A stretch of DNA of 64,000 nt, taken from NCBI RefSeq assembly GCF_025370935.1, contig NC_133490.1, positions 9,604,697 to 9,668,696 on the forward strand, written 5' to 3'. Origin of the DNA: Choristoneura fumiferana (Eukaryota > Arthropoda > Insecta > Lepidoptera > Tortricidae). Below the pieces are notes generated by a model. That model had not been told where the DNA came from. It searched no databases and saw nothing but the letters and a program-made list of their open reading frames with translations. Made by a program: the position numbers and the translations under genes. Positions 1-9,013 of the stretch are shown here, piece after piece (position 1 is the stretch's first letter; each line of letters opens with the position of its first letter).

Positions 1-748
1 TTATTCCTTTGTTTATTTAATGGTGTGATAGTAAATAGATATCTTTTTAAAAATCTGATATTTAATTCTTGTATTTACTTGTAACATAGTAATTTAATAA
101 TTTTAATTTGTAAAAATACATTGGAAATCTCGTATACATTTCGGACTTTACGATAAAATGACAACTGTTTAAGGCCAGTTTGCGCAACATGTGATTAAAA
201 GTTCTATCTTTGTCACTCTTTGCATTTATAAGCAGGACAGAACATTTCAAACTGTCAATTTGCTTAAGAGTGTAACCTGCTTTATAACTGCCTTTGTGAC
301 GAGATACTCCAGGGGTCAAATAAGGGTCATTACTTAAAATTTTGCTTATTTAAATCAGTTTATCACATTTTTGGAATCTGATTTTTGAAAACGCTTCACG
401 AACGCCCATTTCTCCAAATGGTTTTCAGATTATTATATGTTGTCAAATATTGGGACATCCCAATTACGGGTTAAGAAATACCTCATATATAAAAAACTTT
501 AGGTAGGTACACGTTTTACTGCGCGTATTTAATTGTTTTAATTCTTGATGATTTTTTGAAGAAGTAAGACATCGATGTCTTGGAGAAATTATTTAACTTC
601 ATTTGAACATTAAATGACCCTACAGTTAATGGAAATAATAAAATAATAGGTAAGTAGGTACGTTATATTATTCAACCAACTGAATCGCAAATTAAAATGA
701 CATAATATAATAGTAGTATAATAATAATAATCTGTTTATCTTTCAACC
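1..748. other. AT-rich stretch, no gene seen
   Basis: I see no repeat family, splice-like exon or RNA gene here. An 85-residue open frame on the minus strand (319 to 62) has no recognisable motif and sits in AT-rich DNA, so I treat it as chance. Confidence 0.5.
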
Positions 749-757
749 AAATTATAT

Positions 758-1058
758 ATCATCATCCCAGCCTATAAACTTCCCACTGCTAGGCACAGGC
801 CTTCTCTCAGGACAAGAGGGCTTGAGCCATAGTTCCCACGCGGGCCCAGTGCGGCTTGGGAACTTCGCACGCACCATTGAATCGCTTCGCAGGTTTGTGC
901 AGGTTTCCTCACGATGTTTTCCTTCACCGCAAAGCTCGTGGTAAATTTCGAATGTATTCCGCACATGAATTTCGAAAAATTCAGAGGTGCGAGCCGGGGT
1001 TCGAACCCACGACCCTCTGCTGAGAGGCGATAAGTCAAACCACTAGCCACCACGGCTT
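758..1058 (-). mobile_element. tRNA-derived SINE, family 1, near full length
   Basis: On the minus strand it starts with a tRNA-like head. An A-box-like segment (GTGGTGGC...TAGTGG) is followed by a B box within GGGTTCGAACCC (about 1001-1012 on the plus strand). A body and a 3' end reading ...GGCTGGGATGATGAT complete it. Flanks share an AAATTATA-type direct repeat (about 749-757 and 1060-1068), consistent with a target-site duplication. This is the commonest repeat of the window. Confidence 0.85.
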
Positions 1059-1117
1059 TAAATTATTATATATATTTAAATATATATAGGTATATTAAAT
1101 AAATTTTATTTGCTTTA

Positions 1118-1461
1118 CTAGACCTTACCCGCGACTTCGCACGCATAAGCCGTAAGGATATCTGACAATTAAATTTAAATTCAGGAATTTTATCAAATTA
1201 CCATGGGTAGTCCCGAAAATTTCACCTTGGATTTCATTAACGTATGGTACAAAAAAGAACTGCGCCAAATTCCATGACTCTAAAAGTAGCGGTTGAGTTT
1301 TCTAGATTTTGTCCCTATCCCGTTGGGAATATCGGGATAAAAAGTAGCCCATGAGTTATTCCAGCTATCTACATACAAAATGTCATCCAAATCCGTCCAG
1401 CCGTTTTAGTGCTAAGTAGTAGCAAACACACACGTACATACACGAAGACATACTCAAAAAA
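1118..1461 (-). mobile_element. Small Helitron (CTAG-type), minus, broken by a SINE
   Basis: The left edge CTAG plus a GC-rich hairpin region (ACCCGCGACTTCGCACGC) is the reverse complement of a Helitron 3' end. The interior has the family segments TCCCGTTGGGAATATCGGG and AAATCCGTCCAGCCGTTTTA. The far terminus is missing at 1461 where a SINE begins. A remnant resembling it (GATTAGTAGAATAA) resumes after the SINE near 1768. It resembles the Lep1-like non-autonomous Helitrons known from Lepidoptera. Confidence 0.65.
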
Positions 1462-1462
1462 C

Positions 1463-1756
1463 CATGGTGGTGGCCTAGTGGTTTGACCTATCGCTTCTCA
1501 AGCAGAGGGTCATGAGTTCAAACCCCGGCTTACACCTCTGAGTTTTTCGAAATTCATATGCGAAATCACAATTTACCACGAGCGTTGCGGTGAAGGAAAA
1601 CATCGTGAGGAAACCTGCACAAACCAGCGAAGCAATTCAATGGTGCGTGTGAAGTTCCCAATCAGCACTGGGCCCGCGTGGGAACTACGGCCCAAGCCCT
1701 CTCATTGTGCGAGGAGGGCCTGTGCCCAGCAGTGGGACATATATAGGCTGGGATGA
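1463..1756 (+). mobile_element. tRNA-derived SINE, family 1, inserted in Helitron
   Basis: The tRNA-like head has A box TGGCCTAGTGG (about 1471) and a B-box-like segment in GAGTTCAAACCCC (about 1513). The body contains AACATCGTGAGGAAACCTGC and the end reads CAGCAGTGGGACATATATAG then GGCTGGGATGAG. It separates two pieces of the Helitron to its left, so it inserted later. Confidence 0.85.
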
Positions 1757-1780
1757 GAAATAGTATGATTAGTAGAATAA

Positions 1781-2580
1781 CAAATAAAAAATACACACAA
1801 AATCCACATTAAATAAGATTTCATACAAGATAAAAGTTTATAAATAATACGGTATATGACACAACTCCTGATTTTGCCATATCTTAATATTATTATGAAA
1901 ATATAGATATACAGATAGTGTTTAGCGAAGAGAAAATTTAAATCGGTTGAAAATTGGATTTATAGTGGTTTTTCGAAAAATCTATATACCTGTCTCTTTC
2001 TTAAACGCTTTTCTCTATGCAGCAAGTATGGCGGTACTGGCGTGTGACGTCACATGCCAGTAGGTCTTTCTCTGTCTAATCTTGAATTACAAAGCTTTAT
2101 AAATTTGTTATTTGTAAAGTTAGCTTAAAAATTGTTTTTCTATTCGATTACAGGCATTGTGTAGTTTTAATTTATAAAACGTATACAAAATATGCTGTGT
2201 CATATATGCTGTTTGTTTCCCATATAAATAAATAAATAAAATAGTCAAATACCGTATTGTGACAACAGGCGACGACGTCAGCATATGCTGCTGGCGCCGG
2301 CCACGAGGAGCGACGCCTGCGCTGTTTTTCAGCCGACACCCCTCACGGTATACTCCTACAGTACTACCAGGTGCGGACTTAGTTAGGTTTTGTATATTAA
2401 CAAAAAAAAGTAATAATTATAACAAATAAAACGGGCAAAAATAAAATTAAAAAAGTAAAAGAGGAAAAAAAAAGAATATAAAAATAAAAGAGGATACATT
2501 TCGCCAGGACATAAAGGCATACATTATATAAAAGTTTAGCGAGTGCATTATCTCCAGTAAATTCGCACTAACTGAATGAA
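1781..2580. other. Non-coding stretch with a CRE and a GC-rich patch
   Basis: No exon or named repeat recognised. A palindromic CRE core, TGACGTCA, lies at 2045-2052. A GC-rich patch at about 2268-2350 (GCTGGCGCCGGCCACGAGG and flanks) stands out from the AT-rich surroundings. It lies about 1.5 kb upstream of the only supported exon, so either could be regulatory, but that is inference. Confidence 0.35.
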
Positions 2581-2683
2581 CCGATAAATTCTTGAACCTG
2601 ACCTCAATAGCCGCTGGAAATTTGGCACATCCTCCCGACAATAGTCATCGTAATGGTCATCAAACCCAAGTGGGCGGGGCCTC

Positions 2684-2709
2684 GCGTGGGCGTGGCGCGT
2701 GGGCGTGGC
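2684..2709 (+). promoter_or_regulatory. Tandem pair of Egr/Zif268-type sites
   Basis: A 13-bp unit is repeated twice exactly (2684-2696 and 2697-2709). Each copy holds GCGTGGGCG, the consensus for Egr/Zif268 zinc-finger proteins (Stripe in Drosophila). A GC box GGGCGGGG sits just upstream at 2672-2679. The cluster is about 1.15 kb upstream of the exon at 3838. It could be an enhancer or promoter element, or only a GC-rich tandem duplication. Confidence 0.4.
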
Positions 2710-2861
2710 GCCCGGCCGTTGACCTTTCTATACTTAGCGCTAGGTATGTTAGCAATATACTGATTTGCAATTCCATGTTGTTTATGTAGCTATGCGTTTA
2801 GATCGGATAAGCACACAACGCTTATAACAAGAGTATCATATCTATACTTTATCATACATAA

Positions 2862-2999
2862 CTATCATCATCATCTCAGCTTATATATACGCCCCAATGC
2901 TGGAGACAGGCGAATTGGAACGATGGAACATCACACATATCCACCATTGAATTGTTTCGTAGGTCTGTGCAGATTTCCTCGCGATCTTATCTTTCACCC
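2862..2999 (-). mobile_element. SINE family 1 fragment, degenerate
   Basis: Starts with the (CAT)n-CTCAGCTTATATATACG form of the SINE 3' end and keeps the CATTGAATTGTTTCGTAGG and TTTCCTCGCGAT segments. The tRNA head is absent. Confidence 0.65.
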
Positions 3000-3246
3000 T
3001 ATTACTTTCTATACTAATTTTAATTGTAATAAAAATGAAAATTTCTTTTTATATGATTCTACAAAACGTATTTCAAAACGAAATATCATGTGTGTCATAC
3101 CAGATTATATAGGTACCCAAATAAACTAATTCATTCTAAATCTAGCACACACTTCTATTGCGGAAACTGTTTATATAGGTAAATATACCTAACAATAATA
3201 AATGTTTTATTGACGATAAAGTATAAGAAGTACAGCAATGCAAATA

Positions 3247-3488
3247 TTTAATAAATGAATATCATGGGACACTTGACACCAATTGACCTAGTTCCAAACT
3301 AAGCAAAGCTTGTACTATGGATACTAGGCAACGGATAAACATACTTATACAGATAAATACATATTAAACAATTAAACATCCAAGACCCGAGAACAAATTA
3401 CTCATACAAATATCTGCCGCGGCCGGGAATCGAACCCGGGGCCCCAAGCTTCGTAGTAGGTTCTCTAACCACTTGGCCATCCGGTCGT
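3247..3488 (-). mobile_element. tRNA-derived SINE, family 2
   Basis: On the minus strand the head reads as a tRNA: A box TGGCCAAGTGG and B box GGTTCGATTCC (in the reverse complement of 3428-3475). The body holds the family segment CTTTGCTTAGTTTGGAACTA and ends in ...GTCCCATGATAT. The tRNA-like part is clear, but the adjoining 3' body shows this is a SINE, not a tRNA gene. Confidence 0.8.
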
Positions 3489-3605
3489 TAATAAGTTGCC
3501 TAAATTTAAGCATTTTATTTAATTAAATAATAATTGTAATTATCACACGATTACATTGACCTAAAAACTTAATTAAGGTTCATTTAAAGTACACTATGTA
3601 TACAC

Positions 3606-3725
3606 CGAGTGTCACTGTATGAACCCGAGTGTCACGCGTGTATACACAAAGTATCACTGTATGAACGCGAGTGTCACTTTTGTATACTCGAATTATCTTT
3701 GTATAAACGAGTGTCACGCGTGTAA
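3606..3725 (+). repeat. Short minisatellite, about 42-bp units
   Basis: The motif CGAGTGTCAC recurs at 3606, 3626, 3668 and 3708, alternating with GTATCACTGTATGAAC-type segments. The array is decayed and lies about 110 bp upstream of the splice acceptor at 3837. Confidence 0.6.
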
Positions 3726-3837
3726 CAATCAAAGTGTACCTTGTAAAGTTTCGTTGTATTTAGTCCTAAGGTATGAGCTGACTATTATAATTATAATTTA
3801 GTACTCTTCCCCTATTAATACATTATTCTTTTTTCAG

Positions 3838-4237
3838 ATGCCGAGAAATAATTCAACGAATCTCAAATTTACGTAGTCAATGAAAATAACAAAGTGCTCT
3901 AGTGCAAGTAGTGCAATATTAAAAGTAATATTTATTAAATTTGTTATAAATTTGGTTTTGTTTACGTGGTTTTATAATAATATAGATTAAAATATTAATA
4001 AAATGCAGTGATTTTTTTAAGTTAATCAATTTCGCGTTAGAATGTGCCGGACTTCGCAAATAAACACAAAGTAACGATAAAACATAAAAAAACAATAAAA
4101 ACAATGTGAGCAAAACCCAAAGCCATGTTCAAATTATGATGAACTTTGAACAATGTTCAAAAAGTTGTGAACAATGACCGACCTTGAAAAGTTGACCTTG
4201 AACAATGTTTGAACGAGTGCAGTGAAAAGATGTATTT
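3838..4237 (+). other. 5' UTR part of exon, with upstream ORFs
   Basis: The upstream boundary is a strong acceptor: a pyrimidine tract ending TTCTTTTTTCAG at 3837. From there to the coding start at 4238 every frame is broken by stops, so this reads as untranslated leader. Upstream ATGs include 3838-3876 (12 codons), 3880-3990 (36 codons, hydrophobic), 4174-4212 (12 codons) and a minimal ATG-Tyr-Leu-stop that overlaps the main start. The leader could instead begin at a start site inside this stretch, since I cannot see the preceding exon. Confidence 0.5.
4174..4212 (+). promoter_or_regulatory. Upstream ORF close to main start
   Basis: A 12-codon ORF (MTDLEKLTLNNV then stop) ends 25 bases before the main ATG. 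With the other leader ATGs it would be expected to lower translation of the main frame or make it conditional. That role is inferred from position only. Confidence 0.35.
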
Positions 4238-4417
4238 ATGAGTGACTGTCGCGACCAGGGTTGGGATATGTATACCACGTGGTATAGTAGGGGGGACAGT
4301 GGTATGCACCACCATCAAATGGGTCAGCTATACCACCATGGGCCACCTATGATAAAGACTGAAGCTGGTGTTAACAGTGATTGTATGATGGCAGTGGACT
4401 ACGCGCCGCCTATTAAG
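4238..4417 (+). CDS. First coding exon, unidentified transcription-factor-like protein
   Basis: This is the best coding evidence in the window. Sixty codons run from ATG 4238 to a Lys codon at 4415-4417, followed at once by the donor GTAAGA, so the exon ends in phase 0. An in-frame TGA at 4223 makes 4238 the first possible in-frame start. Its -3 base is T, which is weak; Met11 at 4268 has G at -3 and is an alternative. The peptide begins MSDCRDQGWDMYTTWY and is rich in Met, His, Tyr and Gly. At residues 39-42 it has Ile-Lys-Thr-Glu, a sumoylation consensus often found in N-termini of nuclear receptors and Ets or GATA factors. There is no DNA-binding domain in this exon. I do not recognise the gene. 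No compatible downstream exon is visible in the remaining 59 kb. Confidence 0.6.
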
Positions 4418-4437
4418 GTAAGACTTGTTTTGTAATT

Positions 4438-4500
4438 CATCTTCAGCCTCTATATGCCCCACTGTTGGGCACAGGATTCCTCTCATGAAAGGTTTTGAGT
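4438..4500 (-). mobile_element. SINE family 1 3'-end fragment in intron
   Basis: CATCTTCAGCCTCTATATGC and CCCACTGTTGGGCACAGG match the family-1 3' end in reverse. It begins about 20 bp after the splice donor, marking that DNA as intron. Confidence 0.6.
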
Positions 4501-4730
4501 AATAGGGTTTTGGATTAACCCTAAAAATTTGATTATTAGAAACGAATACAGCGTACAGGCACCAGCATCAATATCTGACATAATAAAGCGTGGATAAATA
4601 TCAGATATGAATATGACTATTTCTGGGGCCATTACGGCGTGTCAGTATTTGCACGCTCCGTTGTGGCAGATATTAATGCAGGTGATTGCACCAATGCCAG
4701 ACAAAATGGAAAAACAAACCTAGTACAAGA

Positions 4731-4872
4731 AAAGAAAGAGAGAAAGAAAGGTTTGTTTCTATCAGTACTACCACCGTACAGTAATAAGACTAAAACCGTA
4801 AAACTGACAATAAAAACTAAGTTACGCGGTGACACGACAGGACACCAAAATGGCCTCCCACTCAACACACAA
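4731..4872 (-). mobile_element. Retroelement 3' end with (CTTT)n tail
   Basis: On the minus strand it reads GAGTGGGAGGCCATTTTGGT and onward to a (CTTT)n tail (plus-strand AAAGAAAGAGAGAAAGAAAG, 4731-4750). Related copies lie at 21437-21568 (+) and 54769-54888 (-). The parent element is not in the window. Confidence 0.6.
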
Positions 4873-5147
4873 AAAAAAATTTGCTAACAGAAACTTGCTT
4901 GTAACATAACTTGAGTGACTACAAAACTAAGGCCTACTAGTAGCTAATAGTTGGGTGATGTCTTACAAAATCAGTTTTACAATATTAGCTTAATTTTGGT
5001 TGGTTCCTAATTAGTAAAATTTGGCTAAACGTCAAGTAGCCGAACTTGTTCAGGCGTTCTTTTTTTCAGTAGCATGTATTGCCATACCTAATGTATAGCA
5101 ACGCTGGTTATCTATGGAGCTCACACTTAATAACCTAATCGTATATA

Positions 5148-5619
5148 ATGGTAAATAGTTTGGTTCAAAAGAAGCAGGCACGGGTAGTGAATAGCATGCT
5201 TTACGCCGTGTTGCCTTCGCAGTCTTCTAATAAATATAGGTGTAGCATTTCATACGTTGGTCGTTTGTCTGATAGAATTTATGGTATTTTAAAATCAAAC
5301 AATGTTAAGGTAGCCTTTAAGACTAACAACTCTTTGTACTCTAAACTTTGTAACCACAAAGAGAAGGCGGATAAAGGAACTAGATCGGGTGTATACAAGC
5401 TCACTTGTAATGACTGTAAAGTATTATGTTGGTCAGACAGGTCGCAGTTTTAATGCTAGATTTAAGGACCATGTTTCGGCATATAGAAATGAGCATCCTG
5501 ATAGATCGAATTTTGCCAAACATCTGTTAGTGTTACATTATAGTGGCAAGGGGTTTCGTCTCGAAGTTTTAGAATGCATGGAGATAATTAGGTACAACAG
5601 TATGGGGTCTAATTTGTAG
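5148..5619 (+). pseudogene. Penelope-like retroelement, C-terminal GIY-YIG remnant
   Basis: Two overlapping frames form one broken protein. The first (from 5148) has a Penelope reverse-transcriptase end/linker pattern (residues 34-63: SISYVGRLSDRIYGI and VKVAFKTNNSL), then GVYKLTCNDC at 81-90. The second (from about 5410) continues YYVGQTGRSFNARFKDH, then SNFAKHLL. Together these give the G-V-Y ... Y-V-G core, the Arg and the His of a GIY-YIG endonuclease as placed in Penelope-like elements. A single-base frameshift at about 5415-5425 separates GVY from YVG. The reverse transcriptase proper is missing upstream, so this is a 5'-truncated dead copy. It lies in the presumed intron, same strand as the exon. 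Confidence 0.8.
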
Positions 5620-5877
5620 ATAAATTTAGTTTCATCTCCCTTGCTACGGCTTGGATCTAATTTCAGCAATGGTACATAATAAAATATGCCTTGACAGTAA
5701 ATAAATAAAAAATCAAGGTAGTTTTGTAGGATGGTTAAAATGTATTAATATTTTGTGGGTAGTTTTGTTTTGTTTGATAAAATATATGTGGGTACTTGGG
5801 GAATTACAGTGACAAATTTAAACGGTGGTTGTGGTTTGTTAGTCTAACAACTGGTAGCATGGGTGTACGGTTGTGTT

Positions 5878-5918
5878 ACTCTGAAGATGAGCTCTGTTTG
5901 AGTTCGAAACGCGTCAGT
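5878..5918 (+). ncRNA. Hammerhead-ribozyme-like motif downstream of Penelope remnant
   Basis: In order: ACT (5878-5880), CTGAAGA (5881-5887, the CUGANGA core), T5888, stem II GAGCTC/GAGTTC (5889-5894 and 5900-5905) with a TGTTT loop, GAAAC (5906-5910), GCGTC (5911-5915), then AGT pairing back to ACT. This is the order of a type I hammerhead with a very short stem III and GUC as cleavage site, the minimal form reported in Penelope-like elements. Departures are the extra T5888 at the base of stem II and a short stem I, so activity is doubtful. Confidence 0.5.
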
Positions 5919-6434
5919 GTGGTGTGGTGGTGGTGATAGATGGATTTGTGTGATTTGTGTGTTCTTACAGTGTGGAGGTGGAGGAACTGCATGAACACGC
6001 ATATTTTGCATAAGCTTAGCTATCGTAAGGTCGCGGGTGAGCAAGGAAATTATTTTAGTTCATTTTAATCACACAGCACATCTTATTTGAACCCAATAAA
6101 CAAATCACCCATTCATACAGCTTGAATGAACCATTCAGAAACAGGTGCCGAGTCAAAAGTTAACTAGATGATTACCCAAGTACCATAAACGTGACGTTTT
6201 TTTTTAAACCACAGCCTCTGGACCAAGGAAGTGGAAAAAGCCGCCCGCGCGGATCCAAACCATAGAGAAAAGCTCGATCGTGCGTGACACTTTTGGTATA
6301 AATCCAAACAGGTTGCTTGGTTTTTATTGTAGAATTTTTAGGGTTCCGTAGATGTCAAGTAGGAAACTATAGCTGCATAGGTTTCACTCCAGAACACGCA
6401 CAGCACGCACTTCAGGCACTGTACCCGTTACTAG

Positions 6435-6675
6435 CTTTTTTATATTCGACTGGATGGCAAACGAGCAAGTGGGTCTCCTGATGGTAAGAGATCACCACCG
6501 CCCATAGACACCTGCAACACCAGAGGATTGCAGATGCGTTGCCAACCTAGAGGCCTAAGATGGGATACCTGAAGTGCCAGTAATTTCACCGGCTGTCTTA
6601 CTCTCCACGCCGAAACACCACAGTGCAAGCACTGCTGCTTCACGGCAGGATTAGCGAGCAAGATGGTGGTAGCAA
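6435..6675 (-). mobile_element. Retroelement 3' end with poly(A), longest copy
   Basis: The reverse complement ends ...CTTGCTCGTTTGCCATCCAG then TCGAATATAAAAA. It shares the GGCGGTGGTGATCTCTTACC segment with copies at 11318, 20002, 21022 and 49553. This copy extends furthest upstream, into GCCGTGAAGCAGCAGTGCTT. Whether the parent is a LINE or a SINE is unclear. Confidence 0.65.
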
Positions 6676-6714
6676 TCCGGAAGCCCTTGCACGAGGTCCT
6701 ACAACCTGCAAAAG

Positions 6715-6955
6715 CTGCTTATAAGCTTGCTTATGAGCATACTACTAATGAGCATAATAGTAAAGTACTCTGTGATGCTCATGGACTGAAGCAAACGCGT
6801 TCACACTTGCTTATTACCTTTCCCCCTTCCACCCCGTCTCGAGCATGCCACTGATAAGCATGCTCGATAGTAGCATGTCCTGTTCACACATGCTACTAGG
6901 TAGCATTTGCTCGATAGTAGCATGCTCTCTTACTGCTAACGAGCATGTGTAACAG
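6715..6955. repeat. Cluster of GAGCATG-type motifs
   Basis: Short palindromic AGCATGCT-like words recur on both strands. A longer word, GCTCGATAGTAGCATG, occurs exactly twice (about 6862-6877 and 6908-6923). Further GAGCAT and TGCTCATG words lie at 6735-6790 and 6940-6948. It may be a decayed satellite or the end of an element. Confidence 0.4.
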
Positions 6956-6959
6956 TGCC

Positions 6960-7794
6960 TTCCCACCGCTCTTGTTGATAGGGCACACCTTGGCTTATCG
7001 GCGATACTTGGTAATTCGGTGATACTCCGTAATAATCTTGGTGAAATGCAAGCCAACCCGATTGCAAGCATCAAAGCTGACAGCTGCCATCGATTTTATA
7101 ACATGCATTTCCTCATAGTGTGATCTGTGTAAAATAGTAACGTAAGCACCAAATTACCAAGTATCGAATAAGCCAAGGTTTGCTCTATGTATTTCAGACG
7201 TAATTTATTTCGTCTATTTTTCATAACTTGTTGGTACTGTAAATATGGTACATTAGTGTAATAGGAGCTGTTCTATTAATCCGTCGCATACATACAAAAA
7301 AGACGTTTCGTTGCAGATGCTAATGAATCGCTGCACTCATAAGTTTCCTTCAAAAATATATACTTTTACATCTTGCTATTGCCGTACTAAATCCTTGAGC
7401 AATTACGTTTTGACAGTTCGCAAAAAATGTGTTGATTGTGATGTTATATTCTCTGTTGTGACATCGCGCGTATGTCAATTATGACATCTACATTTTTTAA
7501 TCATGATCGGTGCAATTATAGTTTCGTTAGTTTGCTCGGTAATCGCACATTCGTGTTGTATTAGAATGACGCCTTACAGTTTAGCTGTCTGTCTGTCTAG
7601 CTGATGGTCACAGCCTATTTCATTCGATAGTATACGAGTATTGTTTACGTGGAATTAAAGGAAATTCGCCTCGTGACATTTCTGCGCTAATATTTCACCC
7701 CCATGGTTGTGATGAAATGATGATTTTCGTATATTTTTTTAAATTTAAGATAGGATGGTTGATGTTAATTTTAAAATGCCTTGTCTAATTTAAT
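6960..7794. other. Stretch with no recognised feature
   Basis: No exon, RNA gene or clear repeat family. The only simple-sequence feature is a CTGTCTGTCTGTCTAG run near 7584-7600. Confidence 0.4.
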
Positions 7795-7925
7795 GCCGAC
7801 TGGATAGCATAGTTAGAGAATCTGACTACAAAGCTTGAGGTCCTGGGTTCGATCCCCGGCCGGGGCTGATATTTGTATGAATAATAACGAATGCTGTGTT
7901 GTGTCTTATGTGTTAATGTTTTTGT
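7795..7925 (+). mobile_element. SINE family 2, head only
   Basis: The tRNA-like head has a decayed A box (TGGATAGCATAGTTAG) and an intact B box in GGGTTCGATCCCCGGCC (7847-7863). TATTTGTATGAATAATAACG follows. The 3' body is lost after about 7925. Confidence 0.7.
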
Positions 7926-8392
7926 CTTGGTTGCTTATTTTTTTTTTCTTTTTGCCTATTTACCTATTTATAATTATTTGTTTTAAATTACCTACAATGA
8001 AGTTTTCCTGTTAATTAAAATAAATCTTTATTTCAGATGTTTTTCATTCATATACTATTAGTAAATTTTATTCTAAGTTAGTAATAATCGCTACTGCTAC
8101 GGAACCTTGTCGTAGTCGCCAACTCGTTCTTGATCGTGTTTTTGTGTAGTTTTTTGTATTTATCTTTGTTAATGGGCAGCACGGGTGAACGGTTGAATGT
8201 TTGATAACCGTTACTGGAGATTGATAGTGAATGGAATATTTTGGTTTTTTGGAAGATTACGAGCTCGGTTTAATTTTGATGAAATACTTTGAAGCTGTAT
8301 ACTACTATGGTACCGTTTGCGGAAATGGCATAAGAGACATTGTTGTTTAATAATTCAAACAATAATGCACTTGTACATACTTAAATGAAAAC
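7926..8392. other. Stretch with no recognised feature
   Basis: AT-rich, T-tract containing, without gene or named repeat that I can support. Confidence 0.35.
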
Positions 8393-8495
8393 ATAAAACC
8401 CTGAAAGGGATAAGTTCGCCTTTGTACATATATCTCAATGGTCGTCAGTTCTGATTTCTTATTTATTTTGTACAATAAAGAGTTAACATACATAT
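8393..8495 (+). mobile_element. Retroelement 3' end with (CATA)-type tail
   Basis: AAGGGATAAGTTCGCCTTTG leads through TTTTGTACAATAAAGAGTTA to a short CATACATATA tail. Related 3' ends lie at 22203, 23276, 24304 (-), 31799, 38818, 39381, 40826 and 45994. AATAAAGAG supplies a polyadenylation-like signal. Confidence 0.6.
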
Positions 8496-8867
8496 AGTAT
8501 AACGTTATAATATATTTATTTAAAAGAAAGCAAATCAACGGAAGAAAATTTTAATCCATTTTATCTCCTGAAAAAATCTTGGACAAAACAAAAAATGGTC
8601 CATAGATTTGTGGGTAGGTAATATTGATATTCTTTGATTAATTAATTAATCAGATAGTAAATTATGAGCTTGAAATTATTATTAAATATAATAATTATAT
8701 TTACTTATTTATATTAATATGAATGATGAAATTTGGTATGTGGGAGTTTTCGTGGATGACAAATCGATCTAGCTCGGTCGTCCAGGTACTTATTATATAA
8801 TATATAGATATCCTACATCAAAACAAATTAATTAAATGATTTCAGTTTTATCCTACTAATTACTAAT

Positions 8868-9013
8868 AATAATAAATATCTGGACACCTGACACCTATTG
8901 ACCTAGTCCCAAACTAAGCAAAGCTTGTACTATGGATACTAGGCAACGGATAAACATACTTATATAGATAAATACAAAATACATACCTACTTAAATACAT
9001 ATTAAACATCCAA
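8868..9013 (-). mobile_element. SINE family 2, 3' half only
   Basis: Matches the 3' body (AAACTAAGCAAAGCTTGTAC, TAGGCAACGGATAAACATAC). The tRNA head is missing, as expected for a 5'-truncated retroposon. Confidence 0.7.

Noticed and set aside
62..319. 85-codon minus-strand ORF near the window start
   Set aside because: No recognisable motif, no regulatory or splice context, and compatible with chance in AT-rich sequence.
3415..3490. tRNA gene candidates at 3415-3490, 7795-7870, 15755-15790, 42905-42970 and 50820-51020
   Set aside because: A and B boxes are present, but every one is joined to the same non-tRNA body found in other copies, so they are SINE heads.
4632..4887. Overlapping ORFs on both strands at 4.6-4.9 kb
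   Set aside because: They cover a retroelement 3' end with a CTTT tail that recurs at 21.4 and 54.8 kb.
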